The translations under genes were made by a program, and so were the position numbers. The notes beneath the pieces were generated by a model that was not told the origin of the DNA, did not search any database, and saw nothing but the letters and a program-made list of their open reading frames with translations. From the NCBI RefSeq assembly GCF_002157855.1, contig NZ_CP020880.1:3472001-3536000 (forward strand): a DNA stretch of 64,000 nt, given 5' to 3'. Positions 1 to 8,435 of this stretch are shown in pieces (the stretch's first letter is position 1; each line of letters opens with the position of its first letter). The stretch comes from Sutcliffiella horikoshii (lineage in GTDB: Bacteria; Bacillota; Bacilli; Bacillales; Bacillaceae_I).

Positions 1-448
1 TAACATCAAAGAATTGGCTCCAATCTGTCATCAGTTCTTCCGCCTTATTTAAGAGTCCTGTATGCGAAATATTATCTCTCGATGTACCTGCAGGAAGAAG
101 AAAGAGTCCCGGGGTAGACGTGATTTTGGCAAATAGGTTGATACTCCCCTTTTCATTGATGACATTTACCAAACCGCTGGAATTGTAAATATTAAAATAT
201 TTATGAAGGGAGGGCCTTCTTAAGTTTGCATCTACCAACAGAACTTTCTTGCCAAGTTCAGCAAAGGAAATTGCCAATTTTGCAGAAATCAACGCCTTTT
301 GTTCTTCTAGGTTGGGGGAAGTAATGGTTAAAAAGATACTGTCCTTTTGCAATTCATCTTCAATATTAGTGCGGATAATCCGAATCTGGTCGGTACTAAT
401 CATATTTTCCTTTAATGATAGCTTTTTTCCCCATCTATTTTTAAACAC
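1..448 (-). CDS. CpsD/CapB-family tyrosine-kinase-like protein, partial, degraded P-loop
   Basis: C-terminal end lies beyond the left window edge. The frame starts at a GTG (448) with a good AGGAGGG site 5 nt upstream and overlaps the end of the Wzz-like gene by 8 bp, the usual layout of capsule modulator and BY-kinase pairs. The reading frame gives an N-terminal stretch ending ISTDQIRIIRTNIE, then a beta strand (SIFLTITSPN), a loop, and the Walker A-prime strand VLLVDANLRRPSLHKYF typical of CpsD/YwqD kinases. The Walker A loop, normally PGEGKST, reads NLEEQKAL: the lysine is there but the glycines and the Ser/Thr are missing. By family knowledge such a protein would bind ATP poorly, so it may act as a non-catalytic partner of the neighbouring modulator. 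The family call is firm; activity is inference. Confidence 0.85.
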   Translation of the reverse strand, partial: MFKNRWGKKLSLKENMISTDQIRIIRTNIEDELQKDSIFLTITSPNLEEQKALISAKLAISFAELGKKVLLVDANLRRPSLHKYFNIYNSSGLVNVINEKGSINLFAKITSTPGLFLLPAGTSRDNISHTGLLNKAEELMTDWSQFFDV

Positions 449-1178
449 GTACTTCCCTCCTACTTTTCGATTTCACCGTTCTTCTCCCTTGAGTTCGTTC
501 ATCTATAAGTATAGGTACTCTCATCTTTTGCTTTAAATTGATCGTCCCCAACACCGGCAAGCCTATCAACTCTTCCACTTCTTTGGAATGTTTGATGGCA
601 TCATCCAGATCTTCCCGCAACATGGCTACCCCTACACCTAAAAACATGCTTACAACAAAACCAATTCCTAAATTCAGGGCAAGACTACCAACTTCTTCAG
701 GTTCGATATCGGTTGCATTTAACACTTGCACATCCCCAACATTGAAGGACTCCATCATAAACGTCACTGCTGTCGAAGAAATATTTTGTGCGATTTCCTT
801 GGCCACATCAGGATCATGGTCCCTTACAAGGATATTAATGATTTGTGAGTTTTTATTATTTTGCAAAGAAACTTCTTCTTCTAAATCGGTTGTAATATTC
901 ATTTTAGTTTTCACTTCATTTAATACAATCGGGCTCTTTAACAGGTCCATGGTCGAAGCCAAAAGCATACTTATTTCCCCTTGTCCCGCTCCCTGACCAG
1001 CACCTGTCCCCTCAAGCTTCCCGACAAGTATGGTGGAAGTAGCTTCATAGGTGGGTTTGATAATAAATAAACAAGCAATAATCGTGAATAAAAAGAAACA
1101 TAAGAAAGTGAGAGTAATAGTTTTGAAACGACGCTTTAAAACTTGAAGAAACTTTTTAATATTCATTCTATCGTCCAT
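441..1178 (-). CDS. Wzz/YveK-type polysaccharide chain-length and kinase modulator
   Basis: 245-residue inner-membrane protein. A first membrane segment lies at about residues 19-41 (LTFLCFFLFTIIACLFII) after a basic N-terminus, then an extracytoplasmic helical domain, and a second membrane segment near residues 170-187 (LGIGFVVSMFLGVGVAML) followed by a basic cytoplasmic tail. This is the Wzz architecture of Gram-positive CpsC/YveK proteins, which set polymer length and activate the partner BY-kinase. The start ATG has GGAGG 5-6 nt upstream (gaaggaggatatc). It overlaps the kinase-like gene downstream, so the two are translationally coupled, and it is the first gene of its operon within the window. 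The C-terminus ends in a basic RRTVKSKSRREVRV stretch. Confidence 0.9.
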   Translation of the reverse strand: MDDRMNIKKFLQVLKRRFKTITLTFLCFFLFTIIACLFIIKPTYEATSTILVGKLEGTGAGQGAGQGEISMLLASTMDLLKSPIVLNEVKTKMNITTDLEEEVSLQNNKNSQIINILVRDHDPDVAKEIAQNISSTAVTFMMESFNVGDVQVLNATDIEPEEVGSLALNLGIGFVVSMFLGVGVAMLREDLDDAIKHSKEVEELIGLPVLGTINLKQKMRVPILIDERTQGRRTVKSKSRREVRV

Positions 1179-1505
1179 GATATCCTCCTTCTGCCTCTAG
1201 CCTTAAGCCTATCTTATGGAATCACTATATCCAGGGGTTTTGATTTTAATTCTCTATAAAGAACGAAAGATTAAAAAAAATATTTAACATACGCACTTTC
1301 CTCCCTTACCACCTCACTTTTGTTCACTATAAAGAATTTATTTATTTGATTATACTACACATATTAAAGAAATAACATTAATGCGAATACTTTTTTCAAA
1401 AAAACTTTTCTTTCTAACATTGATTGTTCTTTTTCTTTTAAAGAAGGATATCCACTCAATTGAAAAGAATAACTGTAAGAGAAGCTTCTATATAGAGGAG
1501 AAATT
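1179..1505. promoter_or_regulatory. Divergent promoter region between the polysaccharide operon and the amidase gene
   Basis: About 330 bp of very AT-rich DNA between two divergent genes. No ORF with a ribosome site, no tRNA and no long inverted repeat was found. It must hold the promoters for both genes, but I could not single out a convincing -35/-10 pair by eye. Confidence 0.4.
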
Positions 1506-2204
1506 ATGCCTAAGACTATTTATCTACTACTTATAACTATTTCTATTTTAACAGGGTGCTCTACCCCTACCGCTCAGAAGGATACACCAATAAAAGAGAG
1601 TCCGCCAATTGTAAAGTCTGTCGACATTGAATCTCCTGAAACTTTTACTCTAGACATGGAGGAATGGCTCCTCCCAAAGAAAAATTCAAGAGTTAGAGGT
1701 GCCCCTATCACACATGTCATGCTACATTTTACAAACAACGCGCTCCGTGCTCCACAGGACCCTTATAATATCGAGGAAGTCTATTCACTTTTTGAAGAGT
1801 ATGAGGTGTCTGCTCATTATATGATAGACAGGGATGGCGAAATCTACCTCCTGGTGCCGGAAGAACGTGCAGCCTTTCATGCCGGAAAAGGGCATTTATT
1901 AAACTACCAAAATTATGAGAGTGGTCTGAACGACTATTCGATCGGGATAGAATTGCTGGCTGTGGGGACTAGTGAAGAGATGCTTTCAATAATGCCAGCT
2001 GAGATATATGATTCCATTTCTCCTTCCGACATAGGGTACACAGATGCTCAGTATGCTTCATTGAAAGAGTTATTGGATGATATTTTACACCGAAATCCAT
2101 TAATCAAGAGCGACCGTGAACATATAATTGGTCATGACGAATATGCTCCTGTCCGGAAAAGCGACCCTGGTGATTTGTTTGATTGGTCTAGAATAGGATA
2201 TTAA
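1506..2204 (+). CDS. N-acetylmuramoyl-L-alanine amidase (Amidase_2/PGRP fold) lipoprotein
   Basis: 232 residues. A short signal peptide ends in a lipobox (ILTGC, Cys18), so the protein should be lipidated and anchored on the outer face of the membrane. The rest is an Amidase_2 domain: the first zinc ligand in HVMLHFTNN, the conserved SAHYMIDRDGEIYLLVPEERAAFHAG block, and the last histidine in the HIIGHDEYAP segment. It probably cleaves the amide bond between MurNAc and the stem peptide during wall turnover. RBS gaggag lies 6 nt before ATG. It stands alone on the plus strand and ends at a terminator shared with the convergent gene downstream. Confidence 0.88.
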   Translation: MPKTIYLLLITISILTGCSTPTAQKDTPIKESPPIVKSVDIESPETFTLDMEEWLLPKKNSRVRGAPITHVMLHFTNNALRAPQDPYNIEEVYSLFEEYEVSAHYMIDRDGEIYLLVPEERAAFHAGKGHLLNYQNYESGLNDYSIGIELLAVGTSEEMLSIMPAEIYDSISPSDIGYTDAQYASLKELLDDILHRNPLIKSDREHIIGHDEYAPVRKSDPGDLFDWSRIGY

Positions 2205-2212
2205 TTTCACAA

Positions 2213-2241
2213 AAAAGAGACCAGGCTAATGGTCTCTTTTC
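2213..2241. terminator. Bidirectional intrinsic terminator
   Basis: A 10-bp stem (aaagagacca / tggtctcttt) with a 6-nt loop, flanked by A and T runs. It lies between the convergent amidase and methyltransferase genes. Confidence 0.85.
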
Positions 2242-2246
2242 AACTT

Positions 2247-3197
2247 TCATTCACATACTAATATCTCTCTTGTAAAATAGCCTTTTTGGGTTTCACAGCG
2301 ATCGATAATGGTGAACCCCGCTTCCTTCACCATGTCATCCATTGTCTCTATAGTGATGACGACGACTTTCTTTGCAAAACGGCGTGCATGCTTCAAGATG
2401 GATAATTGGTCTTCCGGAGTGGCATGGGTATAAAGATTATATGGCATATCAATAACTGCCACATCATAATTATCCGTTACTTCCGAAATTGGTCCGAGCG
2501 TGACCTTACCTTTAAGGCCGAAATGTTCAATATTCTCCCTTGAACCGTCTACCACAAGCGGGTTTATGTCTCTTCCATCCATATCAATCCCCATAGATAA
2601 TGCTTCAACAAGTACCGTTCCTATCCCACAGCAAGGATCGATGGCGTTTATCCCCTCAGGATCCGGGACGGCTATATTGGATACAGCCCTTGCCACGCGG
2701 GTACTTAAAGCAGTTGAATATTCCCTGGGCTTTTTCGTATGCTGAAGCCATACCGCTTCACTTTTTAGATAATGACCGAAATACCAGCGTTCACCGACAA
2801 TGGCCATCCCGAAAATGTGATCTGGTTGATGAACATCCGCCTCGCCTTCAATCACCCACCCGATGGCACGTTCGATATCACGACGTTCTTGATATTCAAT
2901 GGTTTCAGGAGCTTTCCTGTCATTTATTTTAGAGAATATAACCTTGAAAGTTTGGTCTCCCATCTTAATATCCTTCACTTGATCAATTAGTTCCTGCAGT
3001 GCAGCCCCTTCATACATCACTTCAATTCTTTCACGGATAAAAGGGCTTCTGCTCGCATCAATCTTTATGTTGCTTTTAATAATGTTATCATCTGTTGCCT
3101 TGCCGAAAAAAGATCGCATCTCCAAATGGCACAGGGAACGCTCTTCCTTGCTGTATGCATACGTATATATATACGTTGGTTTCTTTTGCTCTGTCAA
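2247..3197 (-). CDS. TRM11-like/UPF0020 SAM-dependent RNA methyltransferase
   Basis: 316 residues. The C-terminal half is a Rossmann methyltransferase: SAM-binding motif I in IDPCCGIGTVLVEAL near residue 190, and a motif IV variant DMPYNLY near residue 250, as in the UPF0020/TRM11 group that methylates structured RNA. The N-terminal half (about 1-150) would correspond to the RNA-binding part, though a THUMP domain is not obvious by eye. The start is taken as TTG because gaggag sits 8 nt upstream. It begins 5 nt after the glutaredoxin gene, so the two form a small operon. Substrate is unknown. Confidence 0.8.
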   Translation of the reverse strand: MTEQKKPTYIYTYAYSKEERSLCHLEMRSFFGKATDDNIIKSNIKIDASRSPFIRERIEVMYEGAALQELIDQVKDIKMGDQTFKVIFSKINDRKAPETIEYQERRDIERAIGWVIEGEADVHQPDHIFGMAIVGERWYFGHYLKSEAVWLQHTKKPREYSTALSTRVARAVSNIAVPDPEGINAIDPCCGIGTVLVEALSMGIDMDGRDINPLVVDGSRENIEHFGLKGKVTLGPISEVTDNYDVAVIDMPYNLYTHATPEDQLSILKHARRFAKKVVVITIETMDDMVKEAGFTIIDRCETQKGYFTREILVCE

Positions 3198-3202
3198 TCA
3201 TT

Positions 3203-3466
3203 TTACTCCTCTGTTTGCCCCGACCTTGATTTTACAAGATCTATCAGCCTATTTAGTTCCCCTGGGTTAAATCCTTTTACCGCCTCATCACCCACAGCCG
3301 TAACCGGAATACCCATGAATCCGAATTTCTCCACTTCCTGTTGGTATTCCCTGTTTGCTAGTAAATCTCTCACCTCAAACGCTACCTGATGCTCTTTTAG
3401 AAATTCCTTTACCAATTCACACTCTCTGCAACCTGGTGCTGAGTAGACGATAAGTTGTTTGTTCAT
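3203..3466 (-). CDS. Glutaredoxin-family protein
   Basis: 87-residue thioredoxin-fold protein. The redox motif CREC is at residues 13-16 (YSAPGCREC), followed by the helix LVKEFLKE and the conserved cis-proline loop in GIPVTAVGDEAVKGF. Length and pattern fit small cytosolic glutaredoxins that reduce protein or mixed disulfides. The ATG has gggagg 8 nt upstream. It is the first gene of a two-gene operon with the methyltransferase. Confidence 0.85.
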   Translation of the reverse strand: MNKQLIVYSAPGCRECELVKEFLKEHQVAFEVRDLLANREYQQEVEKFGFMGIPVTAVGDEAVKGFNPGELNRLIDLVKSRSGQTEE

Positions 3467-3527
3467 GTAAGAAGCCTCCCAAGATGAATTTTGTCTCCGT
3501 TATAAATAGTATCATAAAAAACACCCA

Positions 3528-4160
3528 TTAGTTGACCAATGAGTGTTTGAATGCATAGATGACCGCCTGTGTTCGATCCTGTACTTGGAGCTTAGCCAAT
3601 ATATTGCTTACATGTACCTTCACTGTCTTAAGTGCGATGAACAGCTCATCCGCTATTTCTTGATTCGTTTTCCCTTGTGTCATGAGGAGAAGGATTTCCA
3701 TTTCCCTGTTGGTCAATTCCTCATGAGGAAGGATTTCGGTCTTCCTGCGCATCTTTTGCATCATTTTTCCTGCCACTTCCGGCTCCAAGATGGATTGTCC
3801 TTTATAGGTGGAACGAACTGCATTGGCAATTTCACTTGCTTTGGAAGTTTTCAGCATATAGCTGGTAGCTCCCGCTTCAAGTGCAGGATAGACTTTTTCA
3901 TCATCAAGAAAGCTCGTAACAATAATGATTTTCGCTTCCGGCCATTGTTCCATGATTCTTCTGGTTGCTTCGATCCCGTCCATTTCCTTCATGACTAAGT
4001 CCATTAAAATAATATCAGGTTTATGTTCGAGTGCCAGCTCAATTGCGACAGATCCATCATCCGCTTCAGCAACAACCTCTATATCGGGTTGAGCTGACAG
4101 GTATGCCGTAACACCGATTCTTACCATTTCATGATCATCTACAAACAACACTCTAATCAT
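3528..4160 (-). CDS. liaR: LiaR, NarL-family response regulator of cell-envelope stress
   Basis: 210 residues: a receiver domain (acidic pocket near VDDH, phospho-acceptor Asp54 in ILMDLVM) and a C-terminal LuxR/NarL helix-turn-helix (LTNREMEILLLMTQGKTNQEIADELF). It is the last gene of liaIHFSR, 6 bp after liaS. In B. subtilis LiaR is phosphorylated by LiaS when cell-wall antibiotics perturb lipid II and then strongly activates liaIH. RBS aggagg precedes the ATG. Assignment rests on order and partner genes as well as sequence. Confidence 0.93.
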   Translation of the reverse strand: MIRVLFVDDHEMVRIGVTAYLSAQPDIEVVAEADDGSVAIELALEHKPDIILMDLVMKEMDGIEATRRIMEQWPEAKIIIVTSFLDDEKVYPALEAGATSYMLKTSKASEIANAVRSTYKGQSILEPEVAGKMMQKMRRKTEILPHEELTNREMEILLLMTQGKTNQEIADELFIALKTVKVHVSNILAKLQVQDRTQAVIYAFKHSLVN

Positions 4161-4166
4161 TTTTAC

Positions 4167-5210
4167 TTAAGCCTCCTCTATGTCTAGTTTGGGAACTTTC
4201 ACTTCCAGTCTTGTTCCCTCATTCTCTACACTTACTATTTTCAACGTACCACCTAGCTCAACGGCACGTTCATGCATGTTTTGCAAGCCATAAGAACCTG
4301 CCCTCGCCTGCTCCACATCAAAGCCGATTCCGTCATCCACTACGCGAAGTATGATGAAGTTCTCTCTTTGAATAAGTAATACCTCCACCGCATTGGCTTT
4401 GGAATGGCGTAACGTGTTGGATAATGTCTCCTGCAGGATTCTAAATAAATGATCCTCCACACCTTTATCAATAGAAAAACGTTCAATCTTCCACGTGATG
4501 CTCATCGGAACTTTTTGGATAAGCTCTACTAATAATTCCTCTGCACCTTCTTGAAGCGTTTTTCCTTTTAATGCGACTGGTCGTAAATGAAGGAGTAATG
4601 CCCGCATCTCCAATTGAGATTGGTGTATCATCTCCTCCACTAATCGCAATTGCTTTGTTTCATTATTATCAGTGCCAGATTCTCCCCTAGTTTCCGTTAA
4701 TGCAGACATTAGCATGGAGGCTGCGAAGAGTTGCTGGCTGACAGAATCGTGCAATTCTCTTGCAAGTCTGTTTCGTTCCTGTGAAACAATTTCTTGTATT
4801 CTATTCTCCAGATCTTCTGCCTTTTCGTTTGCAATTTTTTGGGAGATTTTTGTTTGTTCTTGTATTTGATTGTGCAGTTTCCCTATTACCTCTTCCATTG
4901 AAGCTAACTCCTGAATACTGCTTCCTGGTACTTCCCACAAACTTCTCCCTTGTTCCACCGCTTTCAGTTCTTCATATACGGTGTTTAGTTGATTCTTCCA
5001 ATACACCCCCGAAAACAAGCCAAAGAGGATTCCCAAGCCAAGGCTGACAATAGTTAAAAACAAGATGTACGGAAGATCCATTACTTTTAGTACCCAAAGA
5101 GCTTCTAGACTGATTACCGGAAAAAAGAAATAAGTGACCGTACCAATTACCAGAAAACTTACTAAAGCTATACAAGTTGCCCACAAAACTTGCCTTTGCA
5201 ATATACTCAT
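4167..5210 (-). CDS. liaS: LiaS, intramembrane-sensing histidine kinase
   Basis: 347 residues. Two membrane segments (about 11-31 and 47-69) flank a short extracellular loop, as in intramembrane-sensing kinases. A helical linker leads to a HisKA_3 domain with the phosphorylated His154 in RLARELHDSVSQQL. The HATPase_c domain follows (FRILQETLSNTLRHSKA, DDGIGFD, GSYGLQNMHERA). Its ATG overlaps the liaF stop (ATGA), giving translational coupling. It phosphorylates LiaR and is held off by LiaF in the studied homologues. Confidence 0.93.
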   Translation of the reverse strand: MSILQRQVLWATCIALVSFLVIGTVTYFFFPVISLEALWVLKVMDLPYILFLTIVSLGLGILFGLFSGVYWKNQLNTVYEELKAVEQGRSLWEVPGSSIQELASMEEVIGKLHNQIQEQTKISQKIANEKAEDLENRIQEIVSQERNRLARELHDSVSQQLFAASMLMSALTETRGESGTDNNETKQLRLVEEMIHQSQLEMRALLLHLRPVALKGKTLQEGAEELLVELIQKVPMSITWKIERFSIDKGVEDHLFRILQETLSNTLRHSKANAVEVLLIQRENFIILRVVDDGIGFDVEQARAGSYGLQNMHERAVELGGTLKIVSVENEGTRLEVKVPKLDIEEA

Positions 5211-5932
5211 ACCCTCTTCACCTCTATGCTGCCGACGAAGATCGAGGTGACGATTTTCACTTTATGGGTAGCTTCTTTATAATTTTCTGTTTGGTAATGA
5301 ATAGTCTGGTTGAGGATGCTTTTTTCCTCTTTGTCTAGTATGTGGATGGAACCCACCATCCCAGAGTGAACGATACTAAGTTCCATTTCATAGGGAACCA
5401 ATATCTGTATGTTTCCTATGACATTTCGAATATAAATAATAGCTTCTCCTTTAGGCAGTACCGTAAAGCTTAAATCTATCTCCGTATCACTAATTCCACA
5501 TTGTATGTTTACATCATCCCATGTATAAGACTGTTCTGGTGTCTTTTGTCTACCAAAAAGCTTGTTGGTAAACCATTTTTGCTCGTTTCTCACAATCTGT
5601 CCTTCCCGTTCAGGAAGTATGTTCGGCTGAATTTCTACAGGCTGTTTTTTAGCTTGCAGGAATTTGTATAAGAAATATAACACTGTAGCAAGCAGCAAGA
5701 AGTTGAATGTCATCATATTAAATATGGTAAAAGTAATAGATAACAACCCAATAACAAATAATGCCTTTCCAATTAACCAATGCCATTTCTTCCAGCCTAC
5801 ATATATTAGAAAACCGGAAAATAAAAAGGAAAAAATAAGGCCCGTATTGAAAAAGAGAATTTCTAACAGAAAAATCAAGCTAGCCACTACTATAATAAAA
5901 CTGAGATAATCAGATTTCATTTTGTTCAACAT
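5207..5932 (-). CDS. liaF: LiaF, membrane inhibitor of LiaRS signalling
   Basis: 241 residues. The N-terminal half has about four closely spaced membrane segments (up to residue 90), followed by a soluble C-terminal beta-rich domain (about 120-240) typical of the LiaF/YvqF C-terminal domain: INVRN-like IRNVIGNIQILVPYEMEL and a final IVTSIFVGSIEVKRV. Known homologues bind LiaS and keep the system off. The RBS is a strong aaaggaggg. It lies downstream of an intrinsic terminator that separates it from liaH, so liaFSR should be expressed at a lower level than liaIH. A liaG gene, present in B. subtilis, is missing. Confidence 0.92.
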   Translation of the reverse strand: MLNKMKSDYLSFIIVVASLIFLLEILFFNTGLIFSFLFSGFLIYVGWKKWHWLIGKALFVIGLLSITFTIFNMMTFNFLLLATVLYFLYKFLQAKKQPVEIQPNILPEREGQIVRNEQKWFTNKLFGRQKTPEQSYTWDDVNIQCGISDTEIDLSFTVLPKGEAIIYIRNVIGNIQILVPYEMELSIVHSGMVGSIHILDKEEKSILNQTIHYQTENYKEATHKVKIVTSIFVGSIEVKRV

Positions 5933-5977
5933 GCGCCTTATCCCTCCTTTTTTCTAGGATCTCTAGTCTTCTACACC

Positions 5978-6008
5978 CTAAAAAGGCGCAACATGTACGC
6001 CTTTTTAG
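5978..6008 (-). terminator. Intra-operon terminator/attenuator between liaH and liaF
   Basis: An 11-bp perfect stem (ctaaaaaggcg / cgcctttttag) with a 9-nt loop; the stem itself supplies the T run. In B. subtilis a similar hairpin after liaH lets only part of the transcripts read into liaGFSR. Confidence 0.75.
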
Positions 6009-6019
6009 AATAGCAGTTT

Positions 6020-6673
6020 TCATTGTGAAAGAGAATGAGTTTTCTCTTCTGGTTGAGTAATTTCTTTTTCAAGCTGGGCAATGCGGGCATCAATAGTATT
6101 GTGATGATAAGCGGAATTTACTTGATGTTCCAATCGATCTAAATAGCTTTCCATTTCATTGAATTTGGTGTAGGAGTGCTCCGCTTTGTTCGCATCAACC
6201 ACCTGATTCATGCGATGTGTAGCACGTGCAACATTTTCCCTCCCCATTAATTCCATCCGTTTGATATACATATCCTTCAGTCGGTGCTTCATTTCTTCAT
6301 ATTTTTGTTCAAGGTTAGTAAGGTCCTCTGAAACCTTTTCTAAGGAAAGCTTCAATTGATTGGCGCGCTCCTCATATTGTTGATGCTCGCGTTTAGCAAA
6401 TGTCGCAAGCTCCGTTTCACCAGCTTTTTCCGCAATAACCGCTTGGGAAGAGCGTTTTTCCGCTAGACTGCTTGCCTCGTGGTATTCCTTTACAAACTCT
6501 TCTTTAAGTAAGTTCTGGCGCTCTACTAGCTTGCGCACTTTTTCTACTTCTTTTTCACAATCGCGTAAATATTGATTCAACATCGCAATCGGATTTTTTT
6601 GCTCCTTTTTATCCAAAACCTCATGAAAGTCTGCAGATAACGTCTGTTTAATTCTTGAAAATAAGTTTGTCAT
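6020..6673 (-). CDS. liaH: LiaH, PspA/IM30-family phage-shock protein
   Basis: About 217 residues, almost wholly alpha-helical and coiled coil, beginning MTNLFSRIKQTLSADFHEVL, the PspA/IM30 signature of an amphipathic N-terminal helix. I take the ATG at 6673 because ggagagg lies upstream; a longer frame to 6721 would overlap liaI and lacks a ribosome site. LiaH forms large rings that protect the membrane after cell-wall stress and docks on LiaI. It follows liaI after 26 bp and should be the main product of the LiaR-activated promoter. Confidence 0.92.
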   Translation of the reverse strand: MTNLFSRIKQTLSADFHEVLDKKEQKNPIAMLNQYLRDCEKEVEKVRKLVERQNLLKEEFVKEYHEASSLAEKRSSQAVIAEKAGETELATFAKREHQQYEERANQLKLSLEKVSEDLTNLEQKYEEMKHRLKDMYIKRMELMGRENVARATHRMNQVVDANKAEHSYTKFNEMESYLDRLEHQVNSAYHHNTIDARIAQLEKEITQPEEKTHSLSQ

Positions 6674-6699
6674 GGTATCGTTCCTCTCCTTATATTGTT

Positions 6700-7047
6700 T
6701 TATTTGTTCAATGAGTTCCACTGTTTTTCGAAGTTAGTGAACGGGTCGCCAGCTTCAATGATGTCGTTGTTTGCCTTTTCTTTGTTCCAGTTCTTATATA
6801 CAACATACAAGATATACGCTGCTACAACTGCTAATACCGCAGGAACATTAGCGATAGAAAACGCGACGGCAATAAAAGCGATGAAGCCCCATAGAATTTT
6901 CGTGCCAGTAGAATCCGTTTTTATGAATTCTTTAACCGCATAATAAGTGACTACCAAACTAACTGCCAATCCTAAAAGTGGACCAATGTTGGCAAGCAAA
7001 ACAAAGAATGCGATGACACCTACTAAAAACAATCCAAATTTTTTCAT
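6700..7047 (-). CDS. liaI: LiaI-like small membrane anchor
   Basis: 115 residues with three to four hydrophobic segments (about 5-22, 24-40, 51-66, 69-85) and a charged C-terminal tail ending FEKQWNSLNK. Position directly before liaH and size match LiaI, the membrane anchor that recruits LiaH. It is longer in its hydrophobic part than the two-segment B. subtilis LiaI, so the name rests mainly on context. RBS gggagg, ATG at 7047. Confidence 0.8.
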   Translation of the reverse strand: MKKFGLFLVGVIAFFVLLANIGPLLGLAVSLVVTYYAVKEFIKTDSTGTKILWGFIAFIAVAFSIANVPAVLAVVAAYILYVVYKNWNKEKANNDIIEAGDPFTNFEKQWNSLNK

Positions 7048-7071
7048 TTGTTGTTCCTCCCTTCTATGTCT

Positions 7072-7266
7072 TTATCTTACCTCCGCACGAGATTTCGTAT
7101 AATGAGCCTGAGCCATATTTTGAGATAGGTCTTGGGGCTTAGTGGCGATAGGACCGATTAGAGCAGTAATCACATTTATAGTTGATTCTCGTAGTCTATT
7201 AGCCACTTGAATTTTTAGAGGATTATTGATAGAATCTTCTGAAAGCAATGCTTTAACACGCAACAC
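7072..7266 (-). CDS. Possible small protein upstream of liaI (doubtful)
   Basis: A 64-codon frame with a GTG/TTG start that ends 24 bp before liaI. The codon third positions look Bacillus-like and the product is amphipathic (PLKIQVANRLRESTINVI), but the only Shine-Dalgarno-like string (agaaggtg) overlaps the start codon. I recognise no family. If it is real, it would be the first gene of the lia operon and leaves only about 57 bp for two divergent promoters. If not, the lia promoter and LiaR operator lie here. Confidence 0.35.
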   Translation of the reverse strand: MLRVKALLSEDSINNPLKIQVANRLRESTINVITALIGPIATKPQDLSQNMAQAHYTKSRAEVR

Positions 7267-7323
7267 CTTCTTTCTCTTTCTTTTTCACACTGTTTGAAAA
7301 TAATGATTAGGAGGCGTTTTTGT

Positions 7324-8298
7324 ATGCAAAAAGAGAGATTGGTCCATGTAATTCCTTACAAATTGGAAAACCAGTTATTTGAAACTCATCAAATTCCGGA
7401 AGGCATCGAACTAATCCAAGCACCGTCTATTTGGCAGGCTGGATATAAAGGGGAAGGTATGGTGGTAGCCGTCATCGACACTGGCTGTGATGCACAACAC
7501 CCAGATCTTGAAGGCAGAATAATCGGGGGAAGAAATTTCACGGACGACGATAGTGGCGATCCAGAAAACTTTACTGATTACAACGGCCATGGAACCCATG
7601 TTGCAGGAACGATTGCCGCAATCAATCCAGGTTCAGGTGTTGTCGGGGTAGCCCCTGAGGCCAAGCTACTCATTCTTAAAGCGCTTGGCGGCAAAAATGG
7701 GTCAGGCGAATATGAATGGATTATCAATGCAATCAACTATGCAGCTTCTCAGAATGTGGACATTATCTCTATGTCGCTCGGCGGACCTATTGATGTAACA
7801 GAACTTCACGATGCAATCAAAGCAGCCATTTCTTCTAACATTCTTGTCGTATGCGCTGCTGGTAATGAAGGAGACGGAAATCAATATACGGAAGAGTTTT
7901 CCTATCCTGCAGCCTACACAGAAGTCATCTCTGTCGGTTCTATCAATCTTCAACGCAAATCCTCTTACTTTACTAACTCGAATAACGAAATAGATCTTGT
8001 CGCGCCTGGTGAAAAAATCATTTCCACTATACCAGGAGGAAGATATGCCGTTTTCAGTGGTACATCCATGTCAGCCCCACATGTCGCTGGAGCGCTCGCC
8101 TTAATAAAGAAGCTTACAGAAAAGGAATTTGGCCGAGTACTTTCTGAACCTGAGCTGTATGCCCAACTAATTAAAAGAACCATTCCCCTTGGCTATCCAA
8201 AAAGCCTGGAAGGCAATGGACTCCTCTATTTGACAACTCCACAGCTTTTGACCGATTATTTGAGACAAACCAATATTGCAGAAACCATTGGTGTGTAA
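7324..8298 (+). CDS. Intracellular subtilisin-like serine protease (S8)
   Basis: 324 residues from an ATG with aggagg upstream. There is no signal peptide. Instead there is a short N-terminal extension with VHVIPY, matching the LIPY/F motif by which intracellular subtilisins keep themselves inactive until cleavage. Catalytic triad: Asp52 in VIDTGCD, His89 in GHGTHVAGT, and Ser in GTSMSAPHVAG. Family members degrade cytosolic protein in stationary phase and sporulation. It is divergent from the lia operon and ends at a strong terminator. Length matches the IspA family. Confidence 0.92.
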   Translation: MQKERLVHVIPYKLENQLFETHQIPEGIELIQAPSIWQAGYKGEGMVVAVIDTGCDAQHPDLEGRIIGGRNFTDDDSGDPENFTDYNGHGTHVAGTIAAINPGSGVVGVAPEAKLLILKALGGKNGSGEYEWIINAINYAASQNVDIISMSLGGPIDVTELHDAIKAAISSNILVVCAAGNEGDGNQYTEEFSYPAAYTEVISVGSINLQRKSSYFTNSNNEIDLVAPGEKIISTIPGGRYAVFSGTSMSAPHVAGALALIKKLTEKEFGRVLSEPELYAQLIKRTIPLGYPKSLEGNGLLYLTTPQLLTDYLRQTNIAETIGV

Positions 8299-8344
8299 CG
8301 TGAAAATATGACAACAAACCAATCGCTAACGCGAGCTAAAACTA

Positions 8345-8378
8345 CGTCCCAAGATCATAATCTCTTGGGACGTTTTCT
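8345..8378 (+). terminator. Intrinsic terminator after the intracellular protease
   Basis: A 10-bp perfect stem (cgtcccaaga / tcttgggacg) followed by a T-rich tract. Confidence 0.85.
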
Positions 8379-8435
8379 CGGTTTTCGCATAGTTTTGAAG
8401 TATTGACCTTGGTCGGATCATCCCTTTGCGCTCAT

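Noticed and set aside
538-996. 152-codon ORF antisense to the Wzz-like gene
   Set aside because: Shadow of a firmly assigned gene.
6674-6721. Longer LiaH start
   Set aside because: It would overlap liaI and has no ribosome site; MTNLFSRIKQ with ggagagg is the PspA-type start.
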